A stretch of 64,000 nt of DNA. It comes from Nitrosococcus watsonii C-113. GTDB lineage: Bacteria; Pseudomonadota; Gammaproteobacteria; Nitrosococcales; Nitrosococcaceae. Below the pieces are notes generated by a model. The model saw nothing but the letters and a program-made list of their open reading frames with translations, searched no databases and had not been told where the DNA came from. A program made the position numbers and the translations under genes. The DNA is taken from the NCBI RefSeq assembly GCF_000143085.1, contig NC_014315.1, forward strand, positions 1 through 64,000, in the 5' to 3' direction. The first letter of the stretch is position 1; every line of letters starts with the position of its first letter. This document shows, piece by piece, positions 30,465-39,514 of this stretch.

Positions 30465-31096
30465 AGCAGTTTCTTAAATACATCCTCAAATTTATGGTAA
30501 AAAATCCTTACGCGGCAGATAATACATGGTTTTCTAATATCCGTGTATAATAATCGGCTTTGATAAACCAGCGGTTTTACTCAAATTTCAGCCAATAGGA
30601 GTATATATAATAGTAATATTATGTTCCAAAGTCATACGCTAGGCCCGGGGCAACTCTAAGGGCACATCGACCCATCAGTTTTGAACTTCTGAGGCTGCTT
30701 TTCTTATTTTGCCGCAGGAAAAAGGAGTTAGTCCGCATTTATGTAAAGTATTCTCAGTCTCTTAATTTTTCAAAATCGAAAATGATACTCGTATGCCCGG
30801 TTGGTATGCCAGTATGGGGCTAGTGACAGTATTAAGCAGGCTTCTGAAGCGCCCTGCAAGCAGTTTTCTTTTCTTAAATCCACGCCATTTTATAAATAAT
30901 GCAAGATGTCCCATGACAATATCTGCCTTCTTTTAAGGCTATGCTTATTACCTTACCTTGTATTTCAATAATTGAAATGATTAAAGTAGATTTTTTGCCA
31001 TCCACGCCCCTGATACGATGCGACTACAAAATCTCTTAGAGAATTTGCTGATCATCAAAATCTGAGTAGCCGATAGTATAAAAACAGGATAATTAA
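30465..31096. other. Gene-free spacer between gpmI and the yibN-like gene
   Basis: These 632 bp separate two divergent genes and contain no ORF with recognisable similarity. The sequence is AT-rich with a TATATATAAT-like stretch near 30602 and several short poly-T tracts. It must hold promoters for both flanking operons. A small RNA cannot be ruled out but none was recognised. Confidence 0.4.
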
Positions 31097-31861
31097 ATGG
31101 ATACCACTCGCCTTTTCGAATTTCTTACCAACCACTGGACGTTGTCACTGCTGCTTGTAGTTATTTTGCTTGCATTGGTTATTGATCCACTGCTACGCCG
31201 GCTACGCGGGATTAGGACGGTGTCTGCGGTTGAAATCACGCGGTTAATCAATCAGGAAAACGCTCAAGTCATTGATATTCGGGAAGAGAAGGAATTTGAA
31301 AAAGAGCATATTCTTGATTCTTTGAATGTTCCTTTCTCTAAATTTTTTAAGCACTTAGACCGCTTGAAGGATTTTAAAGGTCGTCCTTTAGTGGTGATAT
31401 GGGGGATGGGGCAGCGAGCATTGTATATTGCTGGAAAGCTGAGCCGGCAAGGCCATAAAACTATTTATGTACTCCATGGTGGAATCGAAGCATGGAAACA
31501 GGCAAATATGCCTTTGTTTAGTGGTAGCACTAACGTTAAAGCAAAGACTCAGACTGAAGCACCCGCTCAAACCGAAGTACCTGCTCAAACCGAAGCACCC
31601 GCTCAAACCGAAGTACCTGTTCAAACCGAAGTACCTGTTCAAACCGAAGTACCTGTTCAAACCGAAGTACCTGTTCAAACCGAAGTATCTGCTCAAACCG
31701 AAGTACCTGCTCAAACCGAAGTACCTGCTCAAACCGAAGTACCTGCTCAAACCGAAGTACCTGCTCAAACCGAAGCCAGCAATAAGCCTAGAATTAGCAA
31801 GCATGCTAAACGTAATAAAAAGCCTAAGAGGCGTAAAAAGGCAAAGAGCGGAAGAGGTTAA
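31097..31861 (+). CDS. YibN-like membrane rhodanese-fold protein with hexapeptide repeats
   Basis: The 254-residue protein has an N-terminal membrane segment (WTLSLLLVVILLALVIDPLL, about 13-32), a rhodanese-fold domain (about 40-140; AQVIDIREEKEFEKEHI, IYVLHGGIEAWK) and a long tail. The loop that carries the catalytic Cys in active rhodaneses reads VVIWGMGQRA. Trp stands where Cys is expected, so sulfurtransferase activity is unlikely. The tail is a 13-unit (A/V)QTE(V/A)P repeat and then a very basic C-terminus (KRNKKPKRRKKAKSG). Position before grxC-secB-gpsA matches E. coli yibN. Confidence 0.85.
   Translation: MDTTRLFEFLTNHWTLSLLLVVILLALVIDPLLRRLRGIRTVSAVEITRLINQENAQVIDIREEKEFEKEHILDSLNVPFSKFFKHLDRLKDFKGRPLVVIWGMGQRALYIAGKLSRQGHKTIYVLHGGIEAWKQANMPLFSGSTNVKAKTQTEAPAQTEVPAQTEAPAQTEVPVQTEVPVQTEVPVQTEVPVQTEVSAQTEVPAQTEVPAQTEVPAQTEVPAQTEASNKPRISKHAKRNKKPKRRKKAKSGRG
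31547..31780 (+). repeat. 18-bp tandem repeat inside the yibN-like gene
   Basis: Thirteen 18-bp units, typically GCTCAAACCGAAGTACCT, run without interruption and encode the hexapeptide AQTEVP with A/V and V/A variants. Units 5-8 begin GTT and so form a homogenised block. Because 18 is a multiple of three, copy-number change would keep the frame. The repeat also keeps other frames open on both strands, which creates spurious ORFs. Confidence 0.95.
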
Positions 31862-31864
31862 GCA

Positions 31865-32122
31865 GTGCCAAAAGTTGAGATGTATGCCACCTTACGGTGC
31901 CCTTACTGTATTGGTGCCCGCCGTTTGTTGGATAGTAAAGGAATTGATTATACAGAGATACGCGTCGATCTTGAGCCGGAGCAGCGGGCCATTATGATTA
32001 ATAAAAGTCATCGTCGAACGGTGCCTCAGATATTTATTAATGATCAACCTATTGGTGGCTATGATGAGTTAGCACAACTAGAACAGACAAGGGAACTTGA
32101 TGTCCTACTAGGACTTGCTTGA
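31865..32122 (+). CDS. grxC: Glutaredoxin 3
   Basis: This 85-residue dithiol glutaredoxin has the active-site motif CPYC in MYATLRCPYCIGARRLL, the cis-Pro segment TVPQIFIND and the glutathione-binding GGYDELAQLE. It reduces protein and small-molecule disulfides with glutathione. The start is a GTG only three bases after the yibN-like stop codon, pointing to co-transcription. The order yibN-grxC-secB-gpsA is as in E. coli. Confidence 0.95.
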   Translation: MPKVEMYATLRCPYCIGARRLLDSKGIDYTEIRVDLEPEQRAIMINKSHRRTVPQIFINDQPIGGYDELAQLEQTRELDVLLGLA

Positions 32123-32187
32123 GATTAGGCAATAAGTCTGAGGGAGATATATATGTTAGATATAAGCTACTTTGATAGGATGGACTA

Positions 32188-32682
32188 ATGGCAGAAGATA
32201 GTACAAACCAACCAACCAGCGAGCAAGGCCAGCAAGCCCAGTTCGCTATTCAAAAAATTTATGTTAAGGATCTTTCTTTCGAAACTCCTAATTCCCCTCA
32301 TATCTTTAATCAGGCACAGGAATGGAAGCCTGAGCTCAATCTTCAGCTTAGTAACGAAAATCAACGTATCGCTGACAATATACATGAGGTGGTATTGTCA
32401 CTCACTGTGACAGCCAAGCTTGGTGACCAAACGGCTTTTCTTGCTGAGGTTCACCAAGCAGGTATTTTTATGCTCAATGGTTATAATGATGAGAGCATGG
32501 GATCTTTGTTGGGTAGTTATTGTCCTAACATTCTGTTTCCTTTTGCCCGAGAGGTGGTTGCGGATTTGGTGACAAAGGGTGGTTTTCCACCACTGCTACT
32601 GGCGCCGATCAATTTTGATGCACTCTATGCGCAACAGCAGCAACAGCGTCAATCAGCCGAAGCGGCTGAAGTTCGCCATTAG
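32188..32682 (+). CDS. secB: Protein-export chaperone SecB
   Basis: SecB is a tetrameric cytoplasmic chaperone that keeps preproteins unfolded and hands them to SecA. The 164-residue product shows the conserved [40 protein letters not shown] and [20 protein letters not shown] stretches. A Gln-rich tail ends the protein. It lies 65 bp after grxC and 22 bp before gpsA in the conserved order. Confidence 0.96.
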   Translation: MAEDSTNQPTSEQGQQAQFAIQKIYVKDLSFETPNSPHIFNQAQEWKPELNLQLSNENQRIADNIHEVVLSLTVTAKLGDQTAFLAEVHQAGIFMLNGYNDESMGSLLGSYCPNILFPFAREVVADLVTKGGFPPLLLAPINFDALYAQQQQQRQSAEAAEVRH

Positions 32683-32704
32683 ATTTTAATTAATCGCTCT
32701 ACCT

Positions 32705-33757
32705 GTGGTACTTCAAAAAGATAAGGAAAATTTAAAAACCTTAGTGGTGGGCGGCGGTTCATGGGGTACCGCTTTAGCTATTCTGCTTGCTCGCAATCAG
32801 GTACCTACTCTGCTATGGGCACGGGATCTGGCACAGGTGTCTGCCATGATCCTCACTCGCCGGAATGATCGTTACTTACCACAGGTACCTTTCCCCCCCT
32901 CTCTAGAACCTATTGCTGATTTAGAGGGAGCGTTATCCCAAACGAGGCAGGTGCTTGTGACCGTACCAAGCTGTGGTTTTCGGCCAATATTAGAGCGTTT
33001 GGCTGGGCGTTTATCCAGCCACATTCCTCTAATCTGGGCAACCAAGGGTTTGGAACCGGGCACTGGCCGACTGTTACATGAGGTAGCGGTGGAACTCTTA
33101 GGTTCTGGATGGCCTATGGCAGTGATGTCAGGGCCTACCTTTGCTCATGAAGTAGCTGTAGGGCTACCTACCGCAGTGACGGTAGCCGCTACCGAATCAG
33201 AGATTGCTACCCGTTTCGCCCGCTGTCTTCATGGGGATACCTTTCGAGTTTATACTAGTGATGACCTAATTGGCGTGCAATTAGGCGGAGCGGTTAAAAA
33301 TGTGCTTGCTATTGCGGCTGGGATCAGTGATGGCTTGGGATTTGGTGCAAATACTCGAGCAGCCTTAATTACCCGCGGACTTACTGAGTTGGTGCGCTTT
33401 GCCCTTGCTTGGGGGGGGCAAAAGGAAACCTTAATGGGATTATCAGGATTAGGCGATTTAGTATTAACATGCACCGATGATCAATCTCGTAACCGGCGCC
33501 TTGGCCTAGCTTTAGCCCAGGGGAAACGGTTAGACGAAGCTTTAACGCTTATTGGCCAAGCGGTGGAGGGAGCAGCGGCCGCCAAAGTCGTGGTAGCAAG
33601 AGCCAAACAGCTTGCAGTCGAGATGCCTATTGCAGAGCAAGTCTACCAGGTATTGTACGCTGGGCGGCACCCTCGGCAAGCAGTTGAGCTTCTTTGTCGC
33701 CGGGAACAAAAACCCGAATATGCATATATGGGATATTTGCTTAATGAAAAGCGATAA
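32705..33757 (+). CDS. gpsA: Glycerol-3-phosphate dehydrogenase [NAD(P)+]
   Basis: The enzyme makes sn-glycerol-3-phosphate for phospholipid synthesis. The 350 residues include the dinucleotide-binding VVGGGSWGTALAILLAR, SGPTFAHEVAVGLPTAV, KNVLAIAAGISDGLGFGANT and GLGDLVLTCT. The GTG start at 32705 has no good Shine-Dalgarno site, so the exact start is uncertain. The 3' end overlaps the following lipoprotein gene by 14 bp. Confidence 0.95.
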   Translation: MVLQKDKENLKTLVVGGGSWGTALAILLARNQVPTLLWARDLAQVSAMILTRRNDRYLPQVPFPPSLEPIADLEGALSQTRQVLVTVPSCGFRPILERLAGRLSSHIPLIWATKGLEPGTGRLLHEVAVELLGSGWPMAVMSGPTFAHEVAVGLPTAVTVAATESEIATRFARCLHGDTFRVYTSDDLIGVQLGGAVKNVLAIAAGISDGLGFGANTRAALITRGLTELVRFALAWGGQKETLMGLSGLGDLVLTCTDDQSRNRRLGLALAQGKRLDEALTLIGQAVEGAAAAKVVVARAKQLAVEMPIAEQVYQVLYAGRHPRQAVELLCRREQKPEYAYMGYLLNEKR

Positions 33758-34718
33758 TTGCCGCCAATTTTTGGGGTTAAAATTATCTTTTATTTGCTTT
33801 TTTATTTTATGCTTAGTAGCTTGTGGCGGTAATTCAGTAATTAAAGAGAAAGCTGGTCGCAACGAAGAAGGCCAAATTCTCTGGCAGGCAGGTGAGCAAT
33901 ACGTCCGTCTTAGCCCAAGCGATGGTGCAGTAGGTAATCAGCATCCAGCAGCGGTGACTCCAGAAGAGATGCGCGTTGTGCTGGAATCGCTCTTTGTTCC
34001 CGAGCGGCGTTTTATTAGGAAAAAGTTAAACCCCGTCTTTTCACCGGGCGAGATTCAAGTACTTAGCTCAGCCTTGAGTCAAGGCCTGGCTTTAGCCGGG
34101 CCCAATCAAGACGTTACTTTTGTGACTATTGGCATTCAGCAGGGAACCTTTGCCAAGGTCCGTAAAGCCAATACGGGACGGGTCTTTTTTAGAGATGGCA
34201 AGCTCAATATTATTTTTGGCATGCTTCATGATGAAGTTCGGGACCAGGATCGCCAGACGGGTGAAGAGATTGATCGACGCTTGCACCCCTTTGTCATCGG
34301 TTCTCGCCTGTTTGAGACGAAGCTTTCTGATGTTATAGCTTTGGGAGAGGGTAAAGCATTTTACTTAGATCCAGAAAGCGGTGAGGAACGAGAAGATTGG
34401 CTGGTGCTAGATATTCCCACCCTTGTTGCCAACGCCAAGGCTGATCCTAATACTCCACCAGGGAAGCAGCAGGTTGATTCGCCGCTAGCAGAGGATATTG
34501 AGCGCAGTAAGCAGGAGACTCAGAGCCTCAAGGAAGACCTTGCTAAGGTCAAGGAAGTCTTGTTTGAGCTTAAGGAAGAGTTACTCGAGCTTCAGCAAGG
34601 AGGTAGTTACGCTACGATTGAGGCACGCCTTCAATCATTGAAGAATCTTTATGATAATAAACTTATTAACAGCGATGAGTATCGCCTCAAGCGTGGGGAA
34701 TTGCTGAAGGGGCTATAG
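33744..34718 (+). CDS. Lipoprotein with coiled coil and SHOCT-like C-terminus
   Basis: From the ATG at 33744 the 324-residue product has a lipoprotein signal with lipobox LVACGG (Cys27), so it is probably membrane-anchored in the envelope. The middle part (about 60-230) is not recognised. A Lys/Glu-rich heptad region (ETQSLKEDLAKVKEVLFELK) suggests a coiled coil, and the end LQSLKNLYDNKLINSDEY resembles a SHOCT module. The open frame extends upstream to 33612, but those codons overlap gpsA and lie before the signal peptide. Function unknown. Confidence 0.75.
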   Translation: MKSDNCRQFLGLKLSFICFFILCLVACGGNSVIKEKAGRNEEGQILWQAGEQYVRLSPSDGAVGNQHPAAVTPEEMRVVLESLFVPERRFIRKKLNPVFSPGEIQVLSSALSQGLALAGPNQDVTFVTIGIQQGTFAKVRKANTGRVFFRDGKLNIIFGMLHDEVRDQDRQTGEEIDRRLHPFVIGSRLFETKLSDVIALGEGKAFYLDPESGEEREDWLVLDIPTLVANAKADPNTPPGKQQVDSPLAEDIERSKQETQSLKEDLAKVKEVLFELKEELLELQQGGSYATIEARLQSLKNLYDNKLINSDEYRLKRGELLKGL

Positions 34719-35894
34719 ACGGGACCGCCGATCCCGCAAGCTAAAACCCAGTAGGGGCTGATTAATTCCCCGAGTTAGGGCAAGGGCCTTGAAAAGCTCG
34801 CCCATCTCGCTGGGGAGAACAAGACGCTTGATTTGTTGGCTGGTTTCTAAAGCCTGTTTTCCCCCTGCTGCGATTTCAGCCGCAGCTAATTTATCCAAAC
34901 CGCAGGCCAGCAAAAAATCGGCTTGCGTGCAGTAACCGGCCACCCTAAGCCCGCTACTATAGCCTGCTTCGGCAAGCGCGGTAAAATCCACGTGGGTAGT
35001 GATATCCTGTAACCCCGTCAAGATTAGCGGGTTGGGATGAGCTTGATGGCGATAATGACACATTAGAGTACCCATCACTCGCTCTGGATGATAGTACTCA
35101 TGCCGGGGAAAGCCATAGTCAATGATTAGGAGCATCCCCTTTTGCAAACGATGGGCGACTTCGGTAGTCCAGCCTTCCATAGCCAAATTAATTTCAGATT
35201 CATAATTATTTACATGTTTAAGAAGCAGGCGTATTTTGGCAATGCGATCTTTTAGGAGGGAATGACTTAAAGGGCCTTTTTTCCAGACAAATTTATCTTT
35301 CTCGTAGCCTACGTAGCGTTCCCAGTCGTGCCTGTTTTCAAGTTGGAAGCAATGCGCAGGCATGGCATCGCACACTTCGTTGGCTATAACCAAACCATCA
35401 ATGCTGTCGGGCAGCCGATCTAGCCAGTTTACTCTTGGGGCGAGGAGAGGCACTCGCTGGTAGAGTGTTTCCTGTTGTCGATGGCGCAAATCGGCACTGA
35501 GTTCCAAGATAAAATACCGCTCCGGCAGATGACCGCTAAGGTTTAATTCGCTAAGTAAATCCGCGGCTAGGCGGCCTGATCCAGCCCCAAATTCTAAAAT
35601 ATTGCCTGTTCCAAGCATCTCAAATATCTGCTGGCATTGGCGAGCAATGCAGCGGGCAAAAAGAGGGGATAGCTCCGGAGCGGTAATAAAATCGCCGGAA
35701 GTGCCTAACTTACGGAGCCCCGTCATGTAATAACCTAAACCAGGTGCATAAAGCGCTAGTTCCATAAAGCGAGCAAAGGGGATTTGGCCGCCCGCTTGCT
35801 CAATGGCCGTTTGGATCAAGTTTTCCAATTTTTGGCTATGAGCTAAGGCTGTTGGATCAGGGTAAGGGAAAAAATTTTTTTGAACGCGGCGCAT
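34713..35894 (-). CDS. MidA/NDUFAF7-family class I SAM-dependent methyltransferase
   Basis: The 393-residue protein belongs to the DUF185 family, whose mitochondrial member NDUFAF7 methylates an arginine of complex I. The SAM-binding motif ILEFGAGSGRLAADLL and the family stretches GDFITAPELSPLFA, LVIANEVCDAMPAHCF and LIIDYGFPRHEYYHPER are clear. The substrate in bacteria is not established. It is convergent with the lipoprotein gene and overlaps it by six bases. Confidence 0.88.
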   Translation of the reverse strand: MRRVQKNFFPYPDPTALAHSQKLENLIQTAIEQAGGQIPFARFMELALYAPGLGYYMTGLRKLGTSGDFITAPELSPLFARCIARQCQQIFEMLGTGNILEFGAGSGRLAADLLSELNLSGHLPERYFILELSADLRHRQQETLYQRVPLLAPRVNWLDRLPDSIDGLVIANEVCDAMPAHCFQLENRHDWERYVGYEKDKFVWKKGPLSHSLLKDRIAKIRLLLKHVNNYESEINLAMEGWTTEVAHRLQKGMLLIIDYGFPRHEYYHPERVMGTLMCHYRHQAHPNPLILTGLQDITTHVDFTALAEAGYSSGLRVAGYCTQADFLLACGLDKLAAAEIAAGGKQALETSQQIKRLVLPSEMGELFKALALTRGINQPLLGFSLRDRRSRL

Positions 35895-35982
35895 AGAAAT
35901 TGTGAAAATAGAATCGCTGCTTAGTTTTGTTTTTCTCTAGGCTTTTCTAAGCAGGCCATGATCCGTTAGGCAGAAAAGCGGT

Positions 35983-36471
35983 TTATAGATCCAACTTGAC
36001 TGGCCATAAACGGTTTAAAGGTTTATCGAAAGCAGCCCAGAGATCAGCATAACGTTTGCTTAGCACGGGGTGAGGCAAGTGGGGCGCAATTTCTGCAAGG
36101 GGTTGTAGGACAAAAGCATAGTCAAGTGTATCATCCCGTGGTACTTGGAGTCCCGGCTCATCAATTACCAAGTCATCATAAAGCAAAAGATCCAGATCGA
36201 GAGCCCGCGGACCAAAGCGGGGGCCATCGCGCTTGCGGCCACAGGCTTGTTCAATCTCATGAAGCGCATGGGCAATCATTCGAGGTGCCTCATCCGTATC
36301 GAAACCGACGACTAGATTGTAAAAGTTATCGCCTTGAAACCCCACCGCCTCGCTTTCAAATACCCGTGAGATGATAAGGGGTCCATAGCTGCAGCGCAGC
36401 GCACTGACTCCAGCACGAATATTATTCTCTCGGTTGATGTTGCTGCCAATGCTGACATATGCGCGGGCCAT
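35983..36471 (-). CDS. folK: Hydroxymethyldihydropterin pyrophosphokinase
   Basis: FolK transfers pyrophosphate from ATP to 6-hydroxymethyl-7,8-dihydropterin in folate synthesis. The 162-residue protein has the substrate-binding YVSIGSNINRENNIRAGV and the signature RFGPRALDLDLLLYDD, with the magnesium-binding aspartates. The gene starts five bases after folB, so the two sequential pathway enzymes are probably one transcript. Confidence 0.95.
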   Translation of the reverse strand: MARAYVSIGSNINRENNIRAGVSALRCSYGPLIISRVFESEAVGFQGDNFYNLVVGFDTDEAPRMIAHALHEIEQACGRKRDGPRFGPRALDLDLLLYDDLVIDEPGLQVPRDDTLDYAFVLQPLAEIAPHLPHPVLSKRYADLWAAFDKPLNRLWPVKLDL

Positions 36472-36476
36472 AATAT

Positions 36477-36848
36477 TTAGGGGGGTGAGGTCATTTCTGG
36501 CTGACGCCGTTCGATAATGATTCCTACTCCTTGAGCACCGCGTATGGCGCCTTGCTTATCTACTTTAAGACGTAGCCATGGAACGCCAAATTCAGTTAGG
36601 ATAATCTGTGCCGCCTGTTCTGCCAGTGTTTCCACTAATAAAAATTCGCTACTGCTGACAAAATTTATCAGTCGTTTAGCAATAGCTTTGTAGTCAAGCG
36701 CATCCTCGATATTATCGCTGGCCGCGGCTTTAGCTACATTCGTAGCCATTTCCAAATCTAGGCAAACCGTCTGTTTTATTCGGCGCTCCCAGTCATAAAT
36801 ACCAATGATGGTATCAATACGTAAGTCGTTTAAATAAACGATATCCAT
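36477..36848 (-). CDS. folB: Dihydroneopterin aldolase
   Basis: FolB cleaves dihydroneopterin to hydroxymethyldihydropterin and glycolaldehyde, the step before FolK. The 123-residue protein has LRIDTIIGIYDWERR with the catalytic-site Glu, and LLVETLAEQAAQIIL. The C-terminal LKVDKQGAIRGAQGVGI carries the conserved Lys. It is divergent from plsY across 117 bp, the same plsY/folB neighbourhood as in other gammaproteobacteria. Confidence 0.94.
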   Translation of the reverse strand: MDIVYLNDLRIDTIIGIYDWERRIKQTVCLDLEMATNVAKAAASDNIEDALDYKAIAKRLINFVSSSEFLLVETLAEQAAQIILTEFGVPWLRLKVDKQGAIRGAQGVGIIIERRQPEMTSPP

Positions 36849-36965
36849 TGGATTTAATGCTTAAATAGTAGTATAAGCCGATGGTACGGAGTACCAATAT
36901 ACACGAGCACCTTTAGTTTAGAGAATCTTTAAAAGGCTTCAGCCAAAAAAGCAATTAATCATAAC

Positions 36966-37559
36966 ATGTTGACCGTTTTAGTTCTGGTGATAGTAGGTTA
37001 TTTTGTAGGTTCCCTTTCTAGCGCTATTATTGTGGCACGATTAGCAGGCTTAGGTGATCCACGGACTCAAGGATCGGGAAATCCTGGTGCCACTAATATC
37101 TTGCGTTTAGGCAGTAAGCGGCTTGCGGGGATAGTTCTCTTTGGGGATGCGCTGAAGGGTTTTTTGCCTGTATGGCTAGCGCAGGAAGTCGGTGCTAGTG
37201 CCTGGATAGTTGCGAGTGTAGGGTTAGCGGCTTTTTGGGGTCATCTCTATCCCGTATTTTTCGGGTTTCGTGGTGGTAAAGGAGTGGCCACTGGGTTGGG
37301 AGTTCTGTTAGGCTTTTCCTGGCCCCTTGCCCTAGCAGTGCTAGGAATTTGGCTGTCGGTATTTTGGTGCTGGCGAATTTCATCTCTCTCGGCGTTGTGT
37401 GCTGCTATGCTTGCTCCTTTTTTGGCCTGGTGGCTGGTACCGGATTTTGCAATCCAGTTTGCTGTTGTCCTTCTGGCAACATTTTTATTCTGGCGTCATC
37501 AAGATAATATCCGCCGTTTGCTTAGTGGCCAGGAAGATCGCGCGAGTAAACAGAATTAA
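36966..37559 (+). CDS. plsY: Acyl-phosphate:glycerol-3-phosphate acyltransferase
   Basis: PlsY is a polytopic inner-membrane enzyme that acylates glycerol-3-phosphate with acyl phosphate. The 197 residues contain the family motifs [12 protein letters not shown] and [13 protein letters not shown] and five or so hydrophobic segments. Its end overlaps the convergent tsaD by four bases. Confidence 0.94.
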   Translation: MLTVLVLVIVGYFVGSLSSAIIVARLAGLGDPRTQGSGNPGATNILRLGSKRLAGIVLFGDALKGFLPVWLAQEVGASAWIVASVGLAAFWGHLYPVFFGFRGGKGVATGLGVLLGFSWPLALAVLGIWLSVFWCWRISSLSALCAAMLAPFLAWWLVPDFAIQFAVVLLATFLFWRHQDNIRRLLSGQEDRASKQN

Positions 37560-38563
37560 ATTTCCGGCAGTGTATCCAAGGGCCATCTTGCTCGAACGCT
37601 AAATCCGGAGCTGGTTTGTTCTCCCGCTAGCAGGCGTTGACAACCTGCAAAAGCAATCATTGCCCCGTTATCGGTACAAAAAGCTAATCGCGGATAATAA
37701 ATTTGAGCATCTTCTTGGATTCCCATGGCTTTAAGTTGCTGCCGGAGTGCCTGGTTGGCGCTAACCCCGCCGGCAACGACCAAGCGATTGAGTCCTGTTT
37801 GTTGCAGGGCCCGCCGGCATTTGACAGTAAGGGTGTCTACAACGGCATCTTGAAAGGCCCGGGCGATATCGGCGGCAGCTGCGAAGCCATTTTCATGCAG
37901 GGTGTTGAAAGCATAGGTTTTTAGTCCGCTAAAGCTGAAGTTTAACCCTGGGCGATCAAGCATAGGACGCGGGAAATAAAAACGATCGGGATTTCCCTGT
38001 TCAGCAAGTTTAGCCAGGGCAGGTCCCCCTGGATACCCGAGTTGAAGCAACTTCGCCGTTTTATCAAAAGCTTCTCCAACCGCGTCATCCAGGGACTCTC
38101 CGAGTATCTGATAAGCGCCGATACGGTTGACCGTAACCAACATGGTATGGCCACCGGAAATGAGGAGGGCGCAAAAGGGGAAATCGGGGGGGTTAGGTTC
38201 TAATAGAGGGGAGAGCAGGTGTCCTTCCATATGATGGACAGCGATTGCCGGTTTGCCCAAAGCCCAGGCTAGGCTGCGGCCCACGGCAGCACCGACCAAC
38301 AAAGCACCGATTAAGCCCGGTCCTCCCGTATAGGCAATACCATCAATATCCTTCTTGTTAAGGCCAGCTTGGCTTAATACCTCGCGAAGCAAAGGCAGCA
38401 GTTTGCGAATGTGATCTCGAGAGGCCAATTCTGGAACGACGCCACCGTAGTCTGCATGTAGGTCAGCCTGGCTATGGAGGATGTCAGCCAATAGCCCCCG
38501 TTTACTGTCAAAAACAGCTACCCCTGTTTCATCGCAGGAAGTTTCTATTCCAAGTACGCGCAC
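37556..38563 (-). CDS. tsaD: tRNA N6-adenosine threonylcarbamoyltransferase TsaD
   Basis: TsaD transfers the threonylcarbamoyl group to A37 of ANN-decoding tRNAs, working with TsaB, TsaE and TsaC. The 335-residue ASKHA-fold protein has the opening [17 protein letters not shown], metal ligands in [12 protein letters not shown] and the phosphate loop [12 protein letters not shown]. The start is GTG at 38563. It is divergent from rpsU, as in E. coli. Confidence 0.96.
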   Translation of the reverse strand: MRVLGIETSCDETGVAVFDSKRGLLADILHSQADLHADYGGVVPELASRDHIRKLLPLLREVLSQAGLNKKDIDGIAYTGGPGLIGALLVGAAVGRSLAWALGKPAIAVHHMEGHLLSPLLEPNPPDFPFCALLISGGHTMLVTVNRIGAYQILGESLDDAVGEAFDKTAKLLQLGYPGGPALAKLAEQGNPDRFYFPRPMLDRPGLNFSFSGLKTYAFNTLHENGFAAAADIARAFQDAVVDTLTVKCRRALQQTGLNRLVVAGGVSANQALRQQLKAMGIQEDAQIYYPRLAFCTDNGAMIAFAGCQRLLAGEQTSSGFSVRARWPLDTLPEI

Positions 38564-38685
38564 GAGCTAACGAAAGGCTAGAAATAATTAAATGGATTGG
38601 CAATTCCCTTTTGCATTTTCTACTTATTATCCGTAAGATCCGAAAACTTTAACCTATTTTTTAGTAGATTAACAGAGGAGATTAT

Positions 38686-38901
38686 ATGCCAAGCGTACGA
38701 CTAAAAGAAAATGAGCCTTTTGATGTAGCTATCCGCCGATTCAAGCGGACTTGCGAGAAAGCTGGAATTCTATCAGAAGTTCGTCGCCGGGAATTCTACG
38801 AAAAGCCCACGGCTGTTCGCAAGCGTAAAGCGGCCGCGGCAGTTAAGCGTTCAATGAAAAAATTAGCACGGGAACGGGCTCGACGTACCCGCCTCTATTA
38901 A
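38686..38901 (+). CDS. rpsU: 30S ribosomal protein S21
   Basis: This 71-residue, very basic protein matches S21 in full: [20 protein letters not shown], then [17 protein letters not shown] and a basic tail. An AGAGGAG ribosome binding site precedes the ATG. It heads the rpsU-yqeY-dnaG-rpoD macromolecular synthesis operon. Confidence 0.97.
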   Translation: MPSVRLKENEPFDVAIRRFKRTCEKAGILSEVRRREFYEKPTAVRKRKAAAAVKRSMKKLARERARRTRLY

Positions 38902-38938
38902 ATTTATTTTGCTTGCAGGGTATAATTGAGGATTTTTT

Positions 38939-39409
38939 ATGATTGCTGATGGGAGTCCACTTAAGGCGCGTTTGCAGGAAGAAGTGAAAATTGCCATGCG
39001 AGCCAAAGATAAGGCTCGGTTGGGAATTTTGCGGATGGTAATGGCGGCCCTCAAGCAATTTGAAGTGGATACTCGCAAGCCTCTAGATGATGCGCAAATT
39101 ATTGCGTTGCTGGATAAAATGCTGAAGCAACGGCGTGAGTCCTTGGCGCAATATGAGGCTGCGGGAAGGACGGATTTGGCTGAAAAGGAGCGCTTTGAGG
39201 AAGAAGTAATTCAGAGTTATATGCCAACGCCGCTTAGTGAAGTTGAAGTCGAGCAGCTCATCGAAGAAGCGATCAGCCAGTGTCAGGCAACCACAGCCAG
39301 GGATATGGGAAAAGTGATGGCGCTACTTAAGCCAAATTTACAAGGCCGCGCTGACATGGCGGTGGTCAGCGCCAAGGTTAAGGCGCGATTAGCAGCAATA
39401 TCCAGTTAA
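38939..39409 (+). CDS. GatB/YqeY domain-containing protein
   Basis: The 156-residue protein is a stand-alone version of the tRNA-binding tail domain of the amidotransferase subunit GatB. It shows LKARLQEEVKIAMRAKDKAR and LGILRMVMAALKQFE. The C-terminal DMGKVMALLKPNLQGRADM is the conserved YqeY ending. Its precise function is unsettled. It lies between rpsU and dnaG, a frequent arrangement. Confidence 0.92.
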   Translation: MIADGSPLKARLQEEVKIAMRAKDKARLGILRMVMAALKQFEVDTRKPLDDAQIIALLDKMLKQRRESLAQYEAAGRTDLAEKERFEEEVIQSYMPTPLSEVEVEQLIEEAISQCQATTARDMGKVMALLKPNLQGRADMAVVSAKVKARLAAISS

Positions 39410-39514
39410 ATTTAAATTAATTCCCTCGACAATTTTTGAATGCTCCGCTATTTTTTAGTAGAGGGGCACTGTTTTATCGTTCTATTGCGCCTATTTCCAT
39501 GCCCAGGTAATTAG

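Noticed and set aside
31547-31780. Possible CRISPR array
   Set aside because: The units are contiguous 18-bp repeats with no spacers and encode a regular hexapeptide.
31388-31997. Long ORFs in other frames over the yibN-like repeat region
   Set aside because: The 18-bp repeat keeps several frames open on both strands. The products are simple repeats such as KPKYLL or RYFGLS with no independent support.
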